From positions 62,001 through 126,000 of the forward strand of contig CAZEIH010000002.1 in the NCBI GenBank assembly GCA_964512095.1: a DNA stretch of 64,000 bases, written 5' to 3'. Below are positions 16,265 to 25,235 of the stretch, piece after piece. The stretch is from DTU013 sp964512095 (lineage in GTDB: Bacteria; Bacillota; Clostridia; Acetivibrionales; DTU013). The translations under genes were made by a program, and so were the position numbers. Each line of letters begins with the position of its first letter. The stretch's first letter is position 1. The notes under the pieces were generated by a model. It made no database searches and was not told the origin of the DNA. It worked only from the letters and a program-made list of their open reading frames with translations.

Positions 16265-16341
16265 ATTTTACTATTATATAATTATTTCGCAATATTTTAT
16301 AGGTGTAGTACTTATTGCTGCTTGCATACTTATCTGATATC

Positions 16342-16767
16342 TTAAACGGCTACTGAGGTAATTTCCTTGTACCTTCTGTAGGACAGATTCAAAAGAGCTT
16401 TGTCCTGGCTATAAGTAACCATTTTCATGGCTTCCTCGATTTCAAAATACCCAGCATCCAGGAATTTTTCACTGTCATTAATTTTAAAATAGAGATTGTT
16501 AGATTTCATGACATACCATATTATCTTGTTACATACCGGTTTCTGACGTGTTACAGAAAAGAACTCATAGTTGGTGTGACCTGCTGATGAAACTATTTCT
16601 GCTGCGATGTCGCCTTCGTCCTTCACTCTTTTCAGAGCTACTTCATTAGGAAGTTCACCGCTTCGAACGACTCCTTTGGGAAAAACCCATTCATCCTTTT
16701 CGTTCTTAAGGAGAAACACCTTGCTTCCGCAGAAGACTATGCCCCCTGCGCAGTTTCTGACTAACAT
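16342..16767 (-). CDS. Nudix-fold protein with degenerate Nudix box
   Basis: 141 residues with the Nudix N-terminal pattern (AGGIVFCGSKVFLLKNEKDEWVFPKG). The box aligns as G32-x5-E-x7-K-R-V-x-D-E-G-D, so the consensus Arg-Glu is Lys-Arg, the first Glu of the Glu pair is Asp, and the late Gly is Asp. Only one metal-binding acidic pair remains. It may bind a nucleotide without hydrolysing it, or act on an unusual substrate. It has a good ribosome site (GAAAGGAAGGG) and its own terminator. Confidence 0.75.
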   Translation of the reverse strand: MLVRNCAGGIVFCGSKVFLLKNEKDEWVFPKGVVRSGELPNEVALKRVKDEGDIAAEIVSSAGHTNYEFFSVTRQKPVCNKIIWYVMKSNNLYFKINDSEKFLDAGYFEIEEAMKMVTYSQDKALLNLSYRRYKEITSVAV

Positions 16768-17143
16768 AATAGGTCCCTTCCTTTCGACCGGTTGACTTTG
16801 TCTTTATTTAGCAAAGTCATTACCGTTATTATACTATTATGATACCCTAAAAGCACATATTATTCAACTAGATTTAGCAGATAATTTACATTCTCTTAAC
16901 AATTTACTTTCTTTGAATACTTTACACATACAGCTCGTCAAACCCAGTTAACAACCATATTATGGCTATCAGTCCACAAGAAGGTATGTATCCCTTCTTG
17001 TCTCAAACAAATCTGTAAATCAAGAAATAATTATAAATAAATCATAACACCACATTTTTCCTATTAACTAGTGCATTGTACTTGTCGATAGAGTATTATA
17101 TGTCACAATTTTTGCAATAAATTCTTAATGAGGTGAATAGGCC
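16768..17143. other. 376-base gene-free stretch between divergent genes
   Basis: It holds the start regions of the Nudix-like gene (minus) and the receiver gene (plus). A GACTTTG...CAAAGTC inverted repeat (about 16794-16818) lies just upstream of the Nudix-like gene. I see no reading frame or clear RNA. Confidence 0.4.
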
Positions 17144-18070
17144 ATGGATGGCAAGGTTTTATTATTGGCGTATTCGGCATATGAGCGGCAAAAGATTCGC
17201 CATATTCTAGATACCATTGGTAGCTTTGAGATAATTGAAGTTGGCAACATCAGCCAATTCAAGCTACTAAAACTTAATATACAGGACCTGAGGTTGATAA
17301 TAATGGACATCACATTTCCAACTGAAATTGATGGACTTAATGTTCTTATGAAAATAAGCACTTCAGAGATTAAGAACGTTCCTGTTATTGTAACTTCACA
17401 GACAGGCAGCCTAGAGCTTAGATCAGGTGTGCTGAAATACTCTGCAAAGGATTTTATAGTCAAGCCCTATAACGCAAAGAGGCTTGAAGCATCGATATAT
17501 GGAATAATCCGCACCGAAAATGCATTTCACTATACCACTTCAAACATCGATGAAATAAGCATGTCCTTTGACTCGTATGTAGAGCGGGAAATTAAGTTTG
17601 CCAGGCGTACAAATACTACCCTAGCAATGATATTGATGACAACATTACAGACGGACCAAACCACAGAACATGAGCAGCAGGTAACAGACGCACTAAGGAA
17701 ATCGGTTTTTTCCATTTCTGTTTCCAAGGCTAAGGAGGCTCTTCGCTCTACTGATACTATTGTGATGAATGGGGACCGGGACATCCTTATTGTCCTTCCC
17801 TGCACTGAAGAAGCAGGGGCGAGGATGGTTTGCGAAAAGATAATTAAGCTCTCGGAGCCGGAATTCAAGGGCTTAAGCCTTAATCAAAACCAGGTCATTT
17901 ATCCTGTTTATGTGACATTTCCCAAGGATGGAGAGACTTTTCAGCAGCTTATGCAACAGGCTTCAAAAAAGATATCAGACAAGGAAATGCTGGAGAAAAT
18001 GGTTTCGATATCGACAGACGCTCGGAAATATGCTAACCGTAGCTATAACAGATATAGACGATGGTTGTAA
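17144..18070 (+). CDS. Receiver-domain protein with a divergent GGDEF-like C-terminus
   Basis: 308 residues. The N-terminal 125 form a response-regulator receiver with phospho-acceptor Asp55 (LIIMDITFP), Thr/Ser near 84 and Lys107 (FIVKPYN). The acidic pair normally near residues 8-10 is missing (LLLAYSAYE), so Mg binding and phosphorylation may be altered. The C-terminal 170 residues resemble a GGDEF fold whose signature is NGDRDILIVLP in place of GGDEF, so cyclase activity is unlikely. It ends in an unusual basic Tyr/Arg tail (NRSYNRYRRWL). GAGGTG ribosome site. Not paired with a kinase gene. Confidence 0.75.
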   Translation: MDGKVLLLAYSAYERQKIRHILDTIGSFEIIEVGNISQFKLLKLNIQDLRLIIMDITFPTEIDGLNVLMKISTSEIKNVPVIVTSQTGSLELRSGVLKYSAKDFIVKPYNAKRLEASIYGIIRTENAFHYTTSNIDEISMSFDSYVEREIKFARRTNTTLAMILMTTLQTDQTTEHEQQVTDALRKSVFSISVSKAKEALRSTDTIVMNGDRDILIVLPCTEEAGARMVCEKIIKLSEPEFKGLSLNQNQVIYPVYVTFPKDGETFQQLMQQASKKISDKEMLEKMVSISTDARKYANRSYNRYRRWL

Positions 18071-18082
18071 TGGCTCCGTCTG

Positions 18083-18700
18083 TCATTTGCTTCCTGTATG
18101 GCCAAAACCTCCACCTCTGTCCTCGCCGATCTCACGAGGATTTGAGTGATTTATGAAATTGGCTCTTTTGTACTCGCAGAACACCATTTGAGCAATTCTT
18201 TCACCTTTTTTTATGTATATGGTACCATAGGGATTTCCACGCTCATCAATATATATTTTCGAGCTTGTGATATGAAATTTAGTAGTTTCCTTCAGCGACA
18301 CTTGCCTGTACTGGGTCAGATACTGCTCCAGGCTAATCTCTCTGTAATTTTTGCAAAGATCCTCCAGCACCTGTGGGTCTATAGCTATCTGGTATGGAAG
18401 GTTAGCAATATTGTATGTGTTTTGCAGCAACACACCAACTGTATCACGGTAATCACTGTCTATTGTGCCTGGTCCATTTGGTATCCTAAGCTGGGTTTTT
18501 AGCGAAAGCCCGCTTCTTGGCCTTATTTGAGCCTCCATATCCGGATCAATGGCCATCGAAAACTCAAGAGACATTACCTTGGTTTCCCCCGGCCTTATGT
18601 CCAAATCCCTCGTTGCAAACAAATCACATCCCGCAGCATGCTTTGAAGCATACACGGGCACCCTTCCTTCACCTGTCACACTAATATATACATCTACCAT
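18083..18700 (-). CDS. dut: dUTPase with a large internal insertion
   Basis: All five trimeric dUTPase motifs are present: AAGCDLFA, RPRSGLSLK, GTIDSDYRDTVGV, KKGERIAQMVF and the C-terminal RGGGFGHTG arm. It hydrolyses dUTP to dUMP, keeping uracil out of DNA. The protein is 205 residues instead of about 145, because about 55 residues are inserted between motifs 3 and 4 (from NTYNIANLPYQ to DERGNPYG). It lies 21 bases downstream of the U32 peptidase gene and is probably co-transcribed. Confidence 0.9.
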   Translation of the reverse strand: MVDVYISVTGEGRVPVYASKHAAGCDLFATRDLDIRPGETKVMSLEFSMAIDPDMEAQIRPRSGLSLKTQLRIPNGPGTIDSDYRDTVGVLLQNTYNIANLPYQIAIDPQVLEDLCKNYREISLEQYLTQYRQVSLKETTKFHITSSKIYIDERGNPYGTIYIKKGERIAQMVFCEYKRANFINHSNPREIGEDRGGGFGHTGSK

Positions 18701-18721
18701 AATTTTATCCCACTCCCCTTC

Positions 18722-21451
18722 CTATACTCCTCTGTAATAATGACCTTTTGTAAATCCGGTGGCTTTGATCCTGTCCACAAGTCCACCAAAGGCTGCTCTC
18801 TTACTTACATTGCCCAAAGCAGATGCCCTATAAAGCTCAATCAAATCCTTTATCGTATCCGGAGCCTCATCCCATATATTGAGCCTGAATATGCTTATTC
18901 CTGCCTTAACAAGGCTTTCAATAGCATCAGGTACAAATAGGACATTGGAGTTAAGTATGGTGGTTGTACAGTTTATACTATCACATAAAACCGGGAATCT
19001 CATTCCAAGTCTATCCTCCAACGTATAGGCCTCCTTACTGCAACAGCCACTACACCTTTGTGAAGCTGTGAATCCGCCTTCAACGCTCCCCACCGGGCAG
19101 TATTCGCTTGTCATAAGCGCAAGTCTGCCATATACAGCCGCTTCCACATCAGGACGGTATGATCTAGCCTCTCCGTCCCCTGAAGACCCCCGGGCAATAC
19201 TCTTTAATCTCCTTAACATTTCATATATCTGCTGCACGGTAACCTCATGAGATATTGCAGCACTTTCAATTCCATACCCAGCAGCTTCATGTATCGAATT
19301 GGCGTTGAACAGATTCAAAGGAACATCTCCCGCCAATCTTATGCTGTGAATCCTACTAAGCCTGCGTAGCATACCTATATTTGCAACCATAACGCCATCA
19401 ATCTCTTGTTCTCCGGCATTAATCCATATTTCGCCATCACCATTGCTTTTGCCTTCTTCTATGTGTTTTTTTAGGAACCTGTCTACAATTTTCTCATAAT
19501 TGCCCGAGGTTATTGTAGGCAACCAATAAAACACCTCAACTCCTGTATTTCTTGCGGCTTTGATAGCTTCTGCACACTGTGACTGTTCATGTGCAGATAC
19601 CGGCAAATACAGTCTGTCAGCGCCAAGGCTTGCCAATTCCACATCCCGTCTCCATCTGTAGAAATAAAGTGAGATCCTAGGACCTGACGATGAATCCTTG
19701 CTGTATGGCTTAGTTTCCTGAAGAAAGTCACTGTCTGCCCTCTCACCATTGGTTTGCACGCTGCCGGTGGGCTGCGCGTTGCTAGTGGCTTGCACGCTAC
19801 TGGCTGGTTTTTCAATGTCTGAAGGGGTATTATCGTCAAAACCTACATTGCTAATTCGTCCATTGCTAATTCGTCGTTGAGCATATCTTTCGGCTCTTTC
19901 ATTGTACAGTGCATCAAGGGCCTGCCGCCTAACCACATTAACCTCACTTATGGGGACAGTCAAATCATCTTCTGCATCCACAGTCAGTTCAGTAAATGCA
20001 AAAGGTGTCGAACCTGTTTTTTGTATTTGTTCTATTAGGCGTTCCTCTGTCAACGGCCTGCTGACAGCTGCCTCCGGCAGAACCGTCCCCTTAGCACTGA
20101 CCCTACGTCCATCACCATCAGTGACAATTAGCGTCAACGGCAGCCCTAATTTAAAAACGACATTGCCCTTGATGGCAATACGTTTTACATTCCTACTGCC
20201 ATATGATTCACGTGCTATTGTGTTCAGCTCTACATCCGTTGTTTTAAAAAGCTTCCCAGGTCCTCCAATGCTTCCCTTGAAATACCCTATTTCTGCAAAA
20301 TCGCCTTTCGACGCTGTCTTAACACTTTTCTCCCCTACCCTGATGATACTGACAGTACCACCGGGGCTATCTGATCCTCCTGTCCAAATCTCCACTCCAT
20401 CCCCAACTGATAGCCTGTCTTCAAGCCTGACACTAATGGTTAGCTTCCTTCTGTCATATGAAGCCGTTGTTCCCAAGAAAGTTCCGCTGTTATTAGGCTT
20501 TTCATATGTCATCATATCAGAGCCACTCTTTCCCAAAAGGTAACCAGAGGAGAAACCGCCTCTGTTAAATATTTGAAGTAGATCGTGTCTATCCTTCTCA
20601 TTCACCACCAGCTTTGTTCCCATACCTCTATCCAACTGCTCTAAAGCCTTATCCAGATAACGTCTGTATATCCTCACAACAGTAGCTACATATTCGGGGC
20701 TCTTCATCCTTCCCTCTATTTTAAGAGAGCTTATACCTGACACAACGATTTCTCCAAGATGCTCCAGGGAGCATATGTCCTTTGGACTCAGAAGATATCC
20801 TGAATGCTTCGTCTTGCCACCTCTATCACTTCCGTTTCCAATAAGACTATACGGCAATCTGCAGGGCTGGGCGCACCTTCCCCTGTTGCCACTTCTTCCT
20901 CCAATCATGCTACTCATCAGACACTGGCCAGAATAAGATACACACAATGCTCCGTGTATAAACATCTCCACTTCCAGCCTTGTATTATGGGCAATCAAAG
21001 CTGCCTGTTCCAGCGTCAGTTCCCTGGCCAGCACAACTCTTTGAAACCCCATGTCTTCCAATGCAAGGGCTCCTTCCAAATCAAATATGGTCATCTGGGT
21101 ACTACCATGCAGTGGTAGCTTAGGCAATTTTGTGTGCAAAGCCCTGGCAAGACCTATATCCTGTACGATAATACCATCTATCCCAGCATTATAGGCCTCC
21201 GTAGCATAGGCAACCCCTTGTTCGATTTCATCATCCCTCAATAAAGTGTTAAGCGTCAGATAAATACTAACATCCCTTGCATGAGCATAGCCCAGCTCTT
21301 CTTCCAATGTTTCCATATCAAAGTTGTCTGCCTGCTGTCTTGCATTAAACAGCCTACCGCCTAGGTATACTGCATCTGCACCATTTTCAACAGCTGCATG
21401 TAGTGCTTCCCTGTTTCCTGCAGGAGCCAGTAATTCAATCTTGTTTTTCAT
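18722..21451 (-). CDS. Peptidase U32 family protein with DUF3656 (RlhA/TrhP-type)
   Basis: 909 residues. The N-terminal U32 barrel starts ELLAPAGNREALHAAVENGA and contains HGALCVSYSGQCLMSS and GNRGRCAQPCR, the Cys pattern of U32 proteins used in RNA hydroxylation. A DUF3656 domain follows, and the C-terminal third repeats a U32-like half with a CSGCCSKEAY Cys cluster. Homologues hydroxylate 23S rRNA cytidine or tRNA uridine; which RNA is the target here cannot be told. An extra Ser/Thr/Asn-rich linker (around residues 560-600) is unusual. The ATG at 21451 follows GGGAGTGA. Confidence 0.9.
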   Translation of the reverse strand: MKNKIELLAPAGNREALHAAVENGADAVYLGGRLFNARQQADNFDMETLEEELGYAHARDVSIYLTLNTLLRDDEIEQGVAYATEAYNAGIDGIIVQDIGLARALHTKLPKLPLHGSTQMTIFDLEGALALEDMGFQRVVLARELTLEQAALIAHNTRLEVEMFIHGALCVSYSGQCLMSSMIGGRSGNRGRCAQPCRLPYSLIGNGSDRGGKTKHSGYLLSPKDICSLEHLGEIVVSGISSLKIEGRMKSPEYVATVVRIYRRYLDKALEQLDRGMGTKLVVNEKDRHDLLQIFNRGGFSSGYLLGKSGSDMMTYEKPNNSGTFLGTTASYDRRKLTISVRLEDRLSVGDGVEIWTGGSDSPGGTVSIIRVGEKSVKTASKGDFAEIGYFKGSIGGPGKLFKTTDVELNTIARESYGSRNVKRIAIKGNVVFKLGLPLTLIVTDGDGRRVSAKGTVLPEAAVSRPLTEERLIEQIQKTGSTPFAFTELTVDAEDDLTVPISEVNVVRRQALDALYNERAERYAQRRISNGRISNVGFDDNTPSDIEKPASSVQATSNAQPTGSVQTNGERADSDFLQETKPYSKDSSSGPRISLYFYRWRRDVELASLGADRLYLPVSAHEQSQCAEAIKAARNTGVEVFYWLPTITSGNYEKIVDRFLKKHIEEGKSNGDGEIWINAGEQEIDGVMVANIGMLRRLSRIHSIRLAGDVPLNLFNANSIHEAAGYGIESAAISHEVTVQQIYEMLRRLKSIARGSSGDGEARSYRPDVEAAVYGRLALMTSEYCPVGSVEGGFTASQRCSGCCSKEAYTLEDRLGMRFPVLCDSINCTTTILNSNVLFVPDAIESLVKAGISIFRLNIWDEAPDTIKDLIELYRASALGNVSKRAAFGGLVDRIKATGFTKGHYYRGV

Positions 21452-21570
21452 ATTCACTCCCATTTTGGTTATCGTACATTGTTTTTAATAACACAAAATT
21501 ATTCTTTCATTTACTCAGGCAAAATATATACTTTATCTCAAATAGCCCTATATGACGCATCAATCTATAA

Positions 21571-22458
21571 TCATTTTTTCGAGTCGTTTCCTGCGAGTAG
21601 TTTCATAACTAGAGGCACAATATCCGTCAGTGATTTTACAGCTATACTGGCCCTTTCAGGTATATTACCATACAATATTGTAGGCACAGGGTTTTTAGTA
21701 TGAGTCTTTATAGAAATGTCCTCAATATTGCCATGATCGCTTGTTACAAAAAGCAAATCCTCACTAGAATCCATCAATGCTATAAGGGAGCCTAGAAACG
21801 AATCCAACAACGTAATCAATTCAACGGCAAGCTCCATATCCATTTTGTGGCCTGCAATGTCAGTTTGAAAAAACTCAAATATAGTAAGGTCATTCTCTCT
21901 TGAAATTGAGTAATATCTTTGGGCTGCCTCCTGGGCAGTAATGATTTTAGAATCGTGTTGGCTTTGTGCAGCGATTTGCCCGGTAATGTCATGATATATA
22001 CTCCGGCCTAGCTTGTAATCCTCTTCCAGCCGAAATGGCACACCAGCAGACATGGTCATAACGGTGGTAACAGACGGCTTGTAGCGTTTTTGCTTTGGAT
22101 CATTCATCATATCAAGGTAATCCTGACGGTACCCGTTGGCATTGGTAACCTTAAATCCATTCCTTATCAGCATTTTAAACATATTATCCTGATTTATAAT
22201 ATCCCTAAGCTCCTTGGTAGGTTGAGCATTTACATGCCGCCCCACCGCTAAAGGCGCATTTACACCAGTAAATATTGTAGTCTGACCCGTAGCACTTTGG
22301 GGTAAGCCCTGCACCCCAAGCAGGGGATCAGTGGGAATAACTATTCCGTCATTGAAAAGCTTATCAAACGCAGGCGTACTTGCATTATAGGCCGGGTTCT
22401 TAGCCCGATCTCTTTCTCCTATACCAAATCCATCAATAAAAATAAAAAGTATCCTCAT
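21571..22458 (-). CDS. Alkaline phosphatase superfamily metalloenzyme (phosphoglycerate mutase-like)
   Basis: 295 residues with the metal site ILFIFIDGFGIGE at the N-terminus, a SATGQTTIFTG nucleophile loop, and a C-terminal TSDHGNIED motif that supplies metal ligands. These mark the phosphopentomutase / iPGM branch of the superfamily. The protein is much shorter than true iPGM (about 510) and lacks its inserted domain, so the substrate is unknown. The start is the ATG at 22458 after AGAGAGG; an in-frame extension upstream has no ribosome site. Confidence 0.8.
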   Translation of the reverse strand: MRILFIFIDGFGIGERDRAKNPAYNASTPAFDKLFNDGIVIPTDPLLGVQGLPQSATGQTTIFTGVNAPLAVGRHVNAQPTKELRDIINQDNMFKMLIRNGFKVTNANGYRQDYLDMMNDPKQKRYKPSVTTVMTMSAGVPFRLEEDYKLGRSIYHDITGQIAAQSQHDSKIITAQEAAQRYYSISRENDLTIFEFFQTDIAGHKMDMELAVELITLLDSFLGSLIALMDSSEDLLFVTSDHGNIEDISIKTHTKNPVPTILYGNIPERASIAVKSLTDIVPLVMKLLAGNDSKK

Positions 22459-22779
22459 CCTATGCCTCTCTTGCACCCTTGTCTCGTGCTTCTCCTGAAT
22501 AATTATGATACCCAAGCTCATTAATGTCGTGTTTCGGGACAATTTACAATCCAACTAGTACAAAAAACGCTCTGCAGGTGACCCCCTTGCAAAGCGGTTT
22601 ATAGCAATTTGGTACCCGACACCAGGTAGCTCTATGTAAGAACTTCGTAATAGGCTGGAGTCAGAGAATCAATTTGCATCTTCTTATAATGCATCGGTAC
22701 AAATTCGAATGCTTCGGTTGTAGAAGCATTTAGTAAACTTTTTCGTGTGCCCTTTTTCGACAAAATGCTCTAAGTAATT
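22459..22779. other. 321-base gene-free stretch with terminator and a Spo0A-like box
   Basis: It holds the zapA terminator (22562-22596) and, nearer zapA, a TTTTTCGACAAAA sequence (22753-22765). I see no gene. The 5' leader of the phosphatase-superfamily gene must start in its left third. Confidence 0.45.
22562..22596 (-). terminator. Terminator of zapA
   Basis: On the minus strand CGCTTTGCAAGG pairs with CCTGCAGAGCG around GGGTCA and is followed by TTTTTTG. Confidence 0.75.
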
Positions 22780-23190
22780 CTATTCCTTTGCCCGCTCCGC
22801 TTTGTTCAATGAATTGCGCACCTCTCCCAGCTCCGCTTCCCTCTTCGCCAGATCCAGCTTCAGGTCGGAGTTTTGGCCCTTCAGTGTTGAGTTTTCCAAC
22901 TGAAGTGAATGATAGCCTTCCTTTAGCTTTTCCAACTCCTCAATGGTCTTCTTCAATTCCTTTTTCAGTTTTTGCTCAGAATCGTGGCATTTAAAAAAAT
23001 CATCGCCTATGTTTACCGCCGTCAAAACAGCCGCCAGTGATGTGCTTAGCTTTTTGTTGTTTTTCAATATGTCTACCATTTTTTTGTCCACATAGAGTCC
23101 CACCCTATGTATATACTCTACCGGTTCCGTACCAACTACAGTATAATCCTTACCAGCTATCCTCAGCTCAACTTTGTTTTTGGCATTCAA
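22780..23190 (-). CDS. zapA: Cell division protein ZapA
   Basis: Small FtsZ-ring associated protein that bundles FtsZ filaments. The globular part reads NKVELRIAGKDYTVVG, followed by VGLYVDKKM and the LAAVLTAVNIGDDFF helix. The rest is a long coiled coil (EELEKLKEGYHSLQLENS onward), longer than in many ZapA proteins. I prefer the TTG at 23190 with AAAGGATG nine bases upstream; the frame stays open to a TTG at 23226. In clostridia zapA commonly lies upstream of a U32 peptidase gene, as here. Confidence 0.85.
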   Translation of the reverse strand: MNAKNKVELRIAGKDYTVVGTEPVEYIHRVGLYVDKKMVDILKNNKKLSTSLAAVLTAVNIGDDFFKCHDSEQKLKKELKKTIEELEKLKEGYHSLQLENSTLKGQNSDLKLDLAKREAELGEVRNSLNKAERAKE

Positions 23191-23226
23191 TGTGATCAGC
23201 ATCCTTTCGGCATTGCCCGAATACAA

Positions 23227-23759
23227 CTCATTCTTATTGTAGAAATTTGTTCTATTTCCAATGGGGGCATGCCCCCATAGCCCCTCGCTGCGGGAAAAAT
23301 CAATTCGCCCTACGCTACACTCCGTGCGCCACGCCTAAGCATGGCGTTTGAACAACGTCGGCTGGTCGATGATTTCGTCACCTGCTCGCCCATGCATCCT
23401 GACTGGGAGATTGCAACCCACCACCGACAGCTTTTTCAATCGGTAACCCCCGCCTAAGAGGAGGGGGACTGCGACATTGTCCAACAAGGAGACAATTTCC
23501 AAAAATGTGTTCCAGAAACTACTCCTTACATTATACATTATTTCGTCAAAAAAGAATATATTATAGCACATAGTACTTTAAAATGTTTAGGTAGGTAAAT
23601 TTCAAGGCAAATTCTACCTTCGGTATCACTCGCTGATTTTTGACAAACTTTGAAAGGTACACAGTATCACAAAACTCAAAAAGCTTGAAACCCATTAATA
23701 CAATGAGGCTTCAAGCTTTTCTTTTCCAACTGCTAAAAGTCGGAAATGGATTTTACTAC
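23227..23759. other. 533-base gene-free stretch with several hairpins, possible mobile-element remnant
   Basis: It contains a perfect 18-bp palindrome ATGGGGGCATGCCCCCAT (23261-23278) and an ACGCC/GGCGT hairpin (about 23331-23347). A CCCCGCCT/AGGAGGGG near-palindrome lies at about 23449-23468. Base composition is richer in G+C than the surroundings. A minus-strand frame of 78 codons (23335-23571) ending DQPTLFKRHA lacks a ribosome site and is not convincing. The pattern resembles an end or remnant of an insertion element, but no transposase is present. Confidence 0.35.
23679..23724 (-). terminator. Terminator of the nfeD-floT operon
   Basis: AAAAGCTTGAA / TTCAAGCTTTT perfect 11-bp stem, flanked by T-runs on both strands, directly after the flotillin gene. 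Confidence 0.75.
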
Positions 23760-25220
23760 TTATTGTCCATCATGATTTTGAACATCCGTTTCCCCGCCAC
23801 CGGCGTACCTTCTTAATATATTATTTATGTCTACGCCAGTAAGTCCTTTTACTGTCTCAGGCAGCTGTGCCATGATGTTTGTGACATCCTTTGTAATCTT
23901 TGATGCACCAGAGTCGCCTATCATAATGATCTTTTCTGTCTTTGACAGTGGCTGTGCTATTGCTGAAGCAACTTCTGGCAGCTTTTCTATAACCATCTGC
24001 GCTATTGCAGCATCATTGTACTGCTTATAGGCTTCAGCCTTCTTGGATAGCGCCTCAGCTTCAGCCTGTCCCTTTGCTCTTATTACCTCAGCTTCAGCCT
24101 CACCTCTTGCCTTTATAATATCTGCATCCGCAAGACCTGCGGCTTTAACTGCTTCTGCTTTTGCTGCACCCTCTGCCTTGATTGCATAGGATTGACCTTC
24201 TGCATCCTTGGACCTTTTGATCTTTTCAGCTTCAGATGTTATTTCTGTCCTGTATTTCTCTGCATCAGCAGGCTTTCTTATCGTTGCATCCAGCTCCTGC
24301 TCTTTTCTAAGAGCTTCCTGCTCCTGTAGCTCGATTTCCTTTTGCTTCTTGATGATTTCGACCTGCATGGCTTCCTTTTGGACCTCTTGCTCTATGACAT
24401 ATCTCTTCTTGTCATATGCAAGGTCTGATTCAGCCTTTCTTTCATTGATAGACGCCTGATAGTCAGCCACCTTCATTTCCTTATCCCTATTTGCTTCAGC
24501 GACCTTTGTCTCAGCAAGGTATCTGGCTGTTTGTCCTGCCTGCATTGCCTCAGCACTCTTTATATCAGCATCTCTCTTTGCTTCAGCCTGGCCAATAACG
24601 GCATCTCTCTGGACTCTTGCAATCTGTGCCTTACCAAGACTCTCGAGATAACCGTTCTTATCTGCAATCTCTCTGATGGTAAAGGAAATTATTTTCAACC
24701 CCATGTTGGCAAGATCACCAGCTGCCAGCTCCTGTACCTTCTGAGCAAAAGCATCTCTGTTCTGGTTGATTTCCTCAACAGTAAGGTTACCAACTATTGA
24801 ACGCAGATGTCCTTCCAACGTCTGGGTAGCAATTCTCCTTATCTCCTCTTCCTTCAGGCTAAGAAACTGTTCTGCGGCTGTTGCTATTGCCTCCTGAGTG
24901 GAGTCAATTTTTACCTGTGCAATACCATCAACAGTAACCTGTACACCTTGCGAAGTATATGCACTGGAATTAACATCAAGGGGCATGATTCTTAGAGATA
25001 TAGTTTTCGCGATTTCTAGTACGGGCCATACAAATGTGGCTCCGCCCTTAACTATCCTAAAGCCTACCACCTGGCCGTTCGAAAGCCTCTTTCTACGGCC
25101 TGACACAATTAGCGCCTCATCCGGACCAACCTTGACATATCTTCCTACAAATATTGAAATTAGTACGAAGATAACAATTACAATAACAATTGCAATTCCT
25201 ATGGGTATTAAGAATTCCAT
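23760..25220 (-). CDS. floT: Flotillin (YuaG/FloT-like)
   Basis: 486 residues: an N-terminal membrane hairpin (IGIAIVIVIVIFVLISIFV), the SPFH domain (VGPDEALIVSGRRKR to FTIREI), then a long Ala/Glu-rich coiled coil (repeated EAEVIRAKGQAEAEAL-like units) and an oligomerisation tail. Flotillins scaffold membrane microdomains. It lies 15 bases downstream of an NfeD-type gene, the same pairing as yuaF-yuaG in B. subtilis, so the two proteins probably act together. Confidence 0.95.
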   Translation of the reverse strand: MEFLIPIGIAIVIVIVIFVLISIFVGRYVKVGPDEALIVSGRRKRLSNGQVVGFRIVKGGATFVWPVLEIAKTISLRIMPLDVNSSAYTSQGVQVTVDGIAQVKIDSTQEAIATAAEQFLSLKEEEIRRIATQTLEGHLRSIVGNLTVEEINQNRDAFAQKVQELAAGDLANMGLKIISFTIREIADKNGYLESLGKAQIARVQRDAVIGQAEAKRDADIKSAEAMQAGQTARYLAETKVAEANRDKEMKVADYQASINERKAESDLAYDKKRYVIEQEVQKEAMQVEIIKKQKEIELQEQEALRKEQELDATIRKPADAEKYRTEITSEAEKIKRSKDAEGQSYAIKAEGAAKAEAVKAAGLADADIIKARGEAEAEVIRAKGQAEAEALSKKAEAYKQYNDAAIAQMVIEKLPEVASAIAQPLSKTEKIIMIGDSGASKITKDVTNIMAQLPETVKGLTGVDINNILRRYAGGGETDVQNHDGQ

Positions 25221-25235
25221 TTCAAAACCTCCTTA

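Noticed and set aside
21571..22458. True cofactor-independent phosphoglycerate mutase
   Set aside because: The protein is about 200 residues too short and lacks the transferase insert; only superfamily membership is supported.
23335..23571. 78-codon minus-strand frame as a transposase fragment
   Set aside because: No ribosome site, no recognisable transposase motif, and it overlaps strong hairpins; kept only as a possible remnant region.
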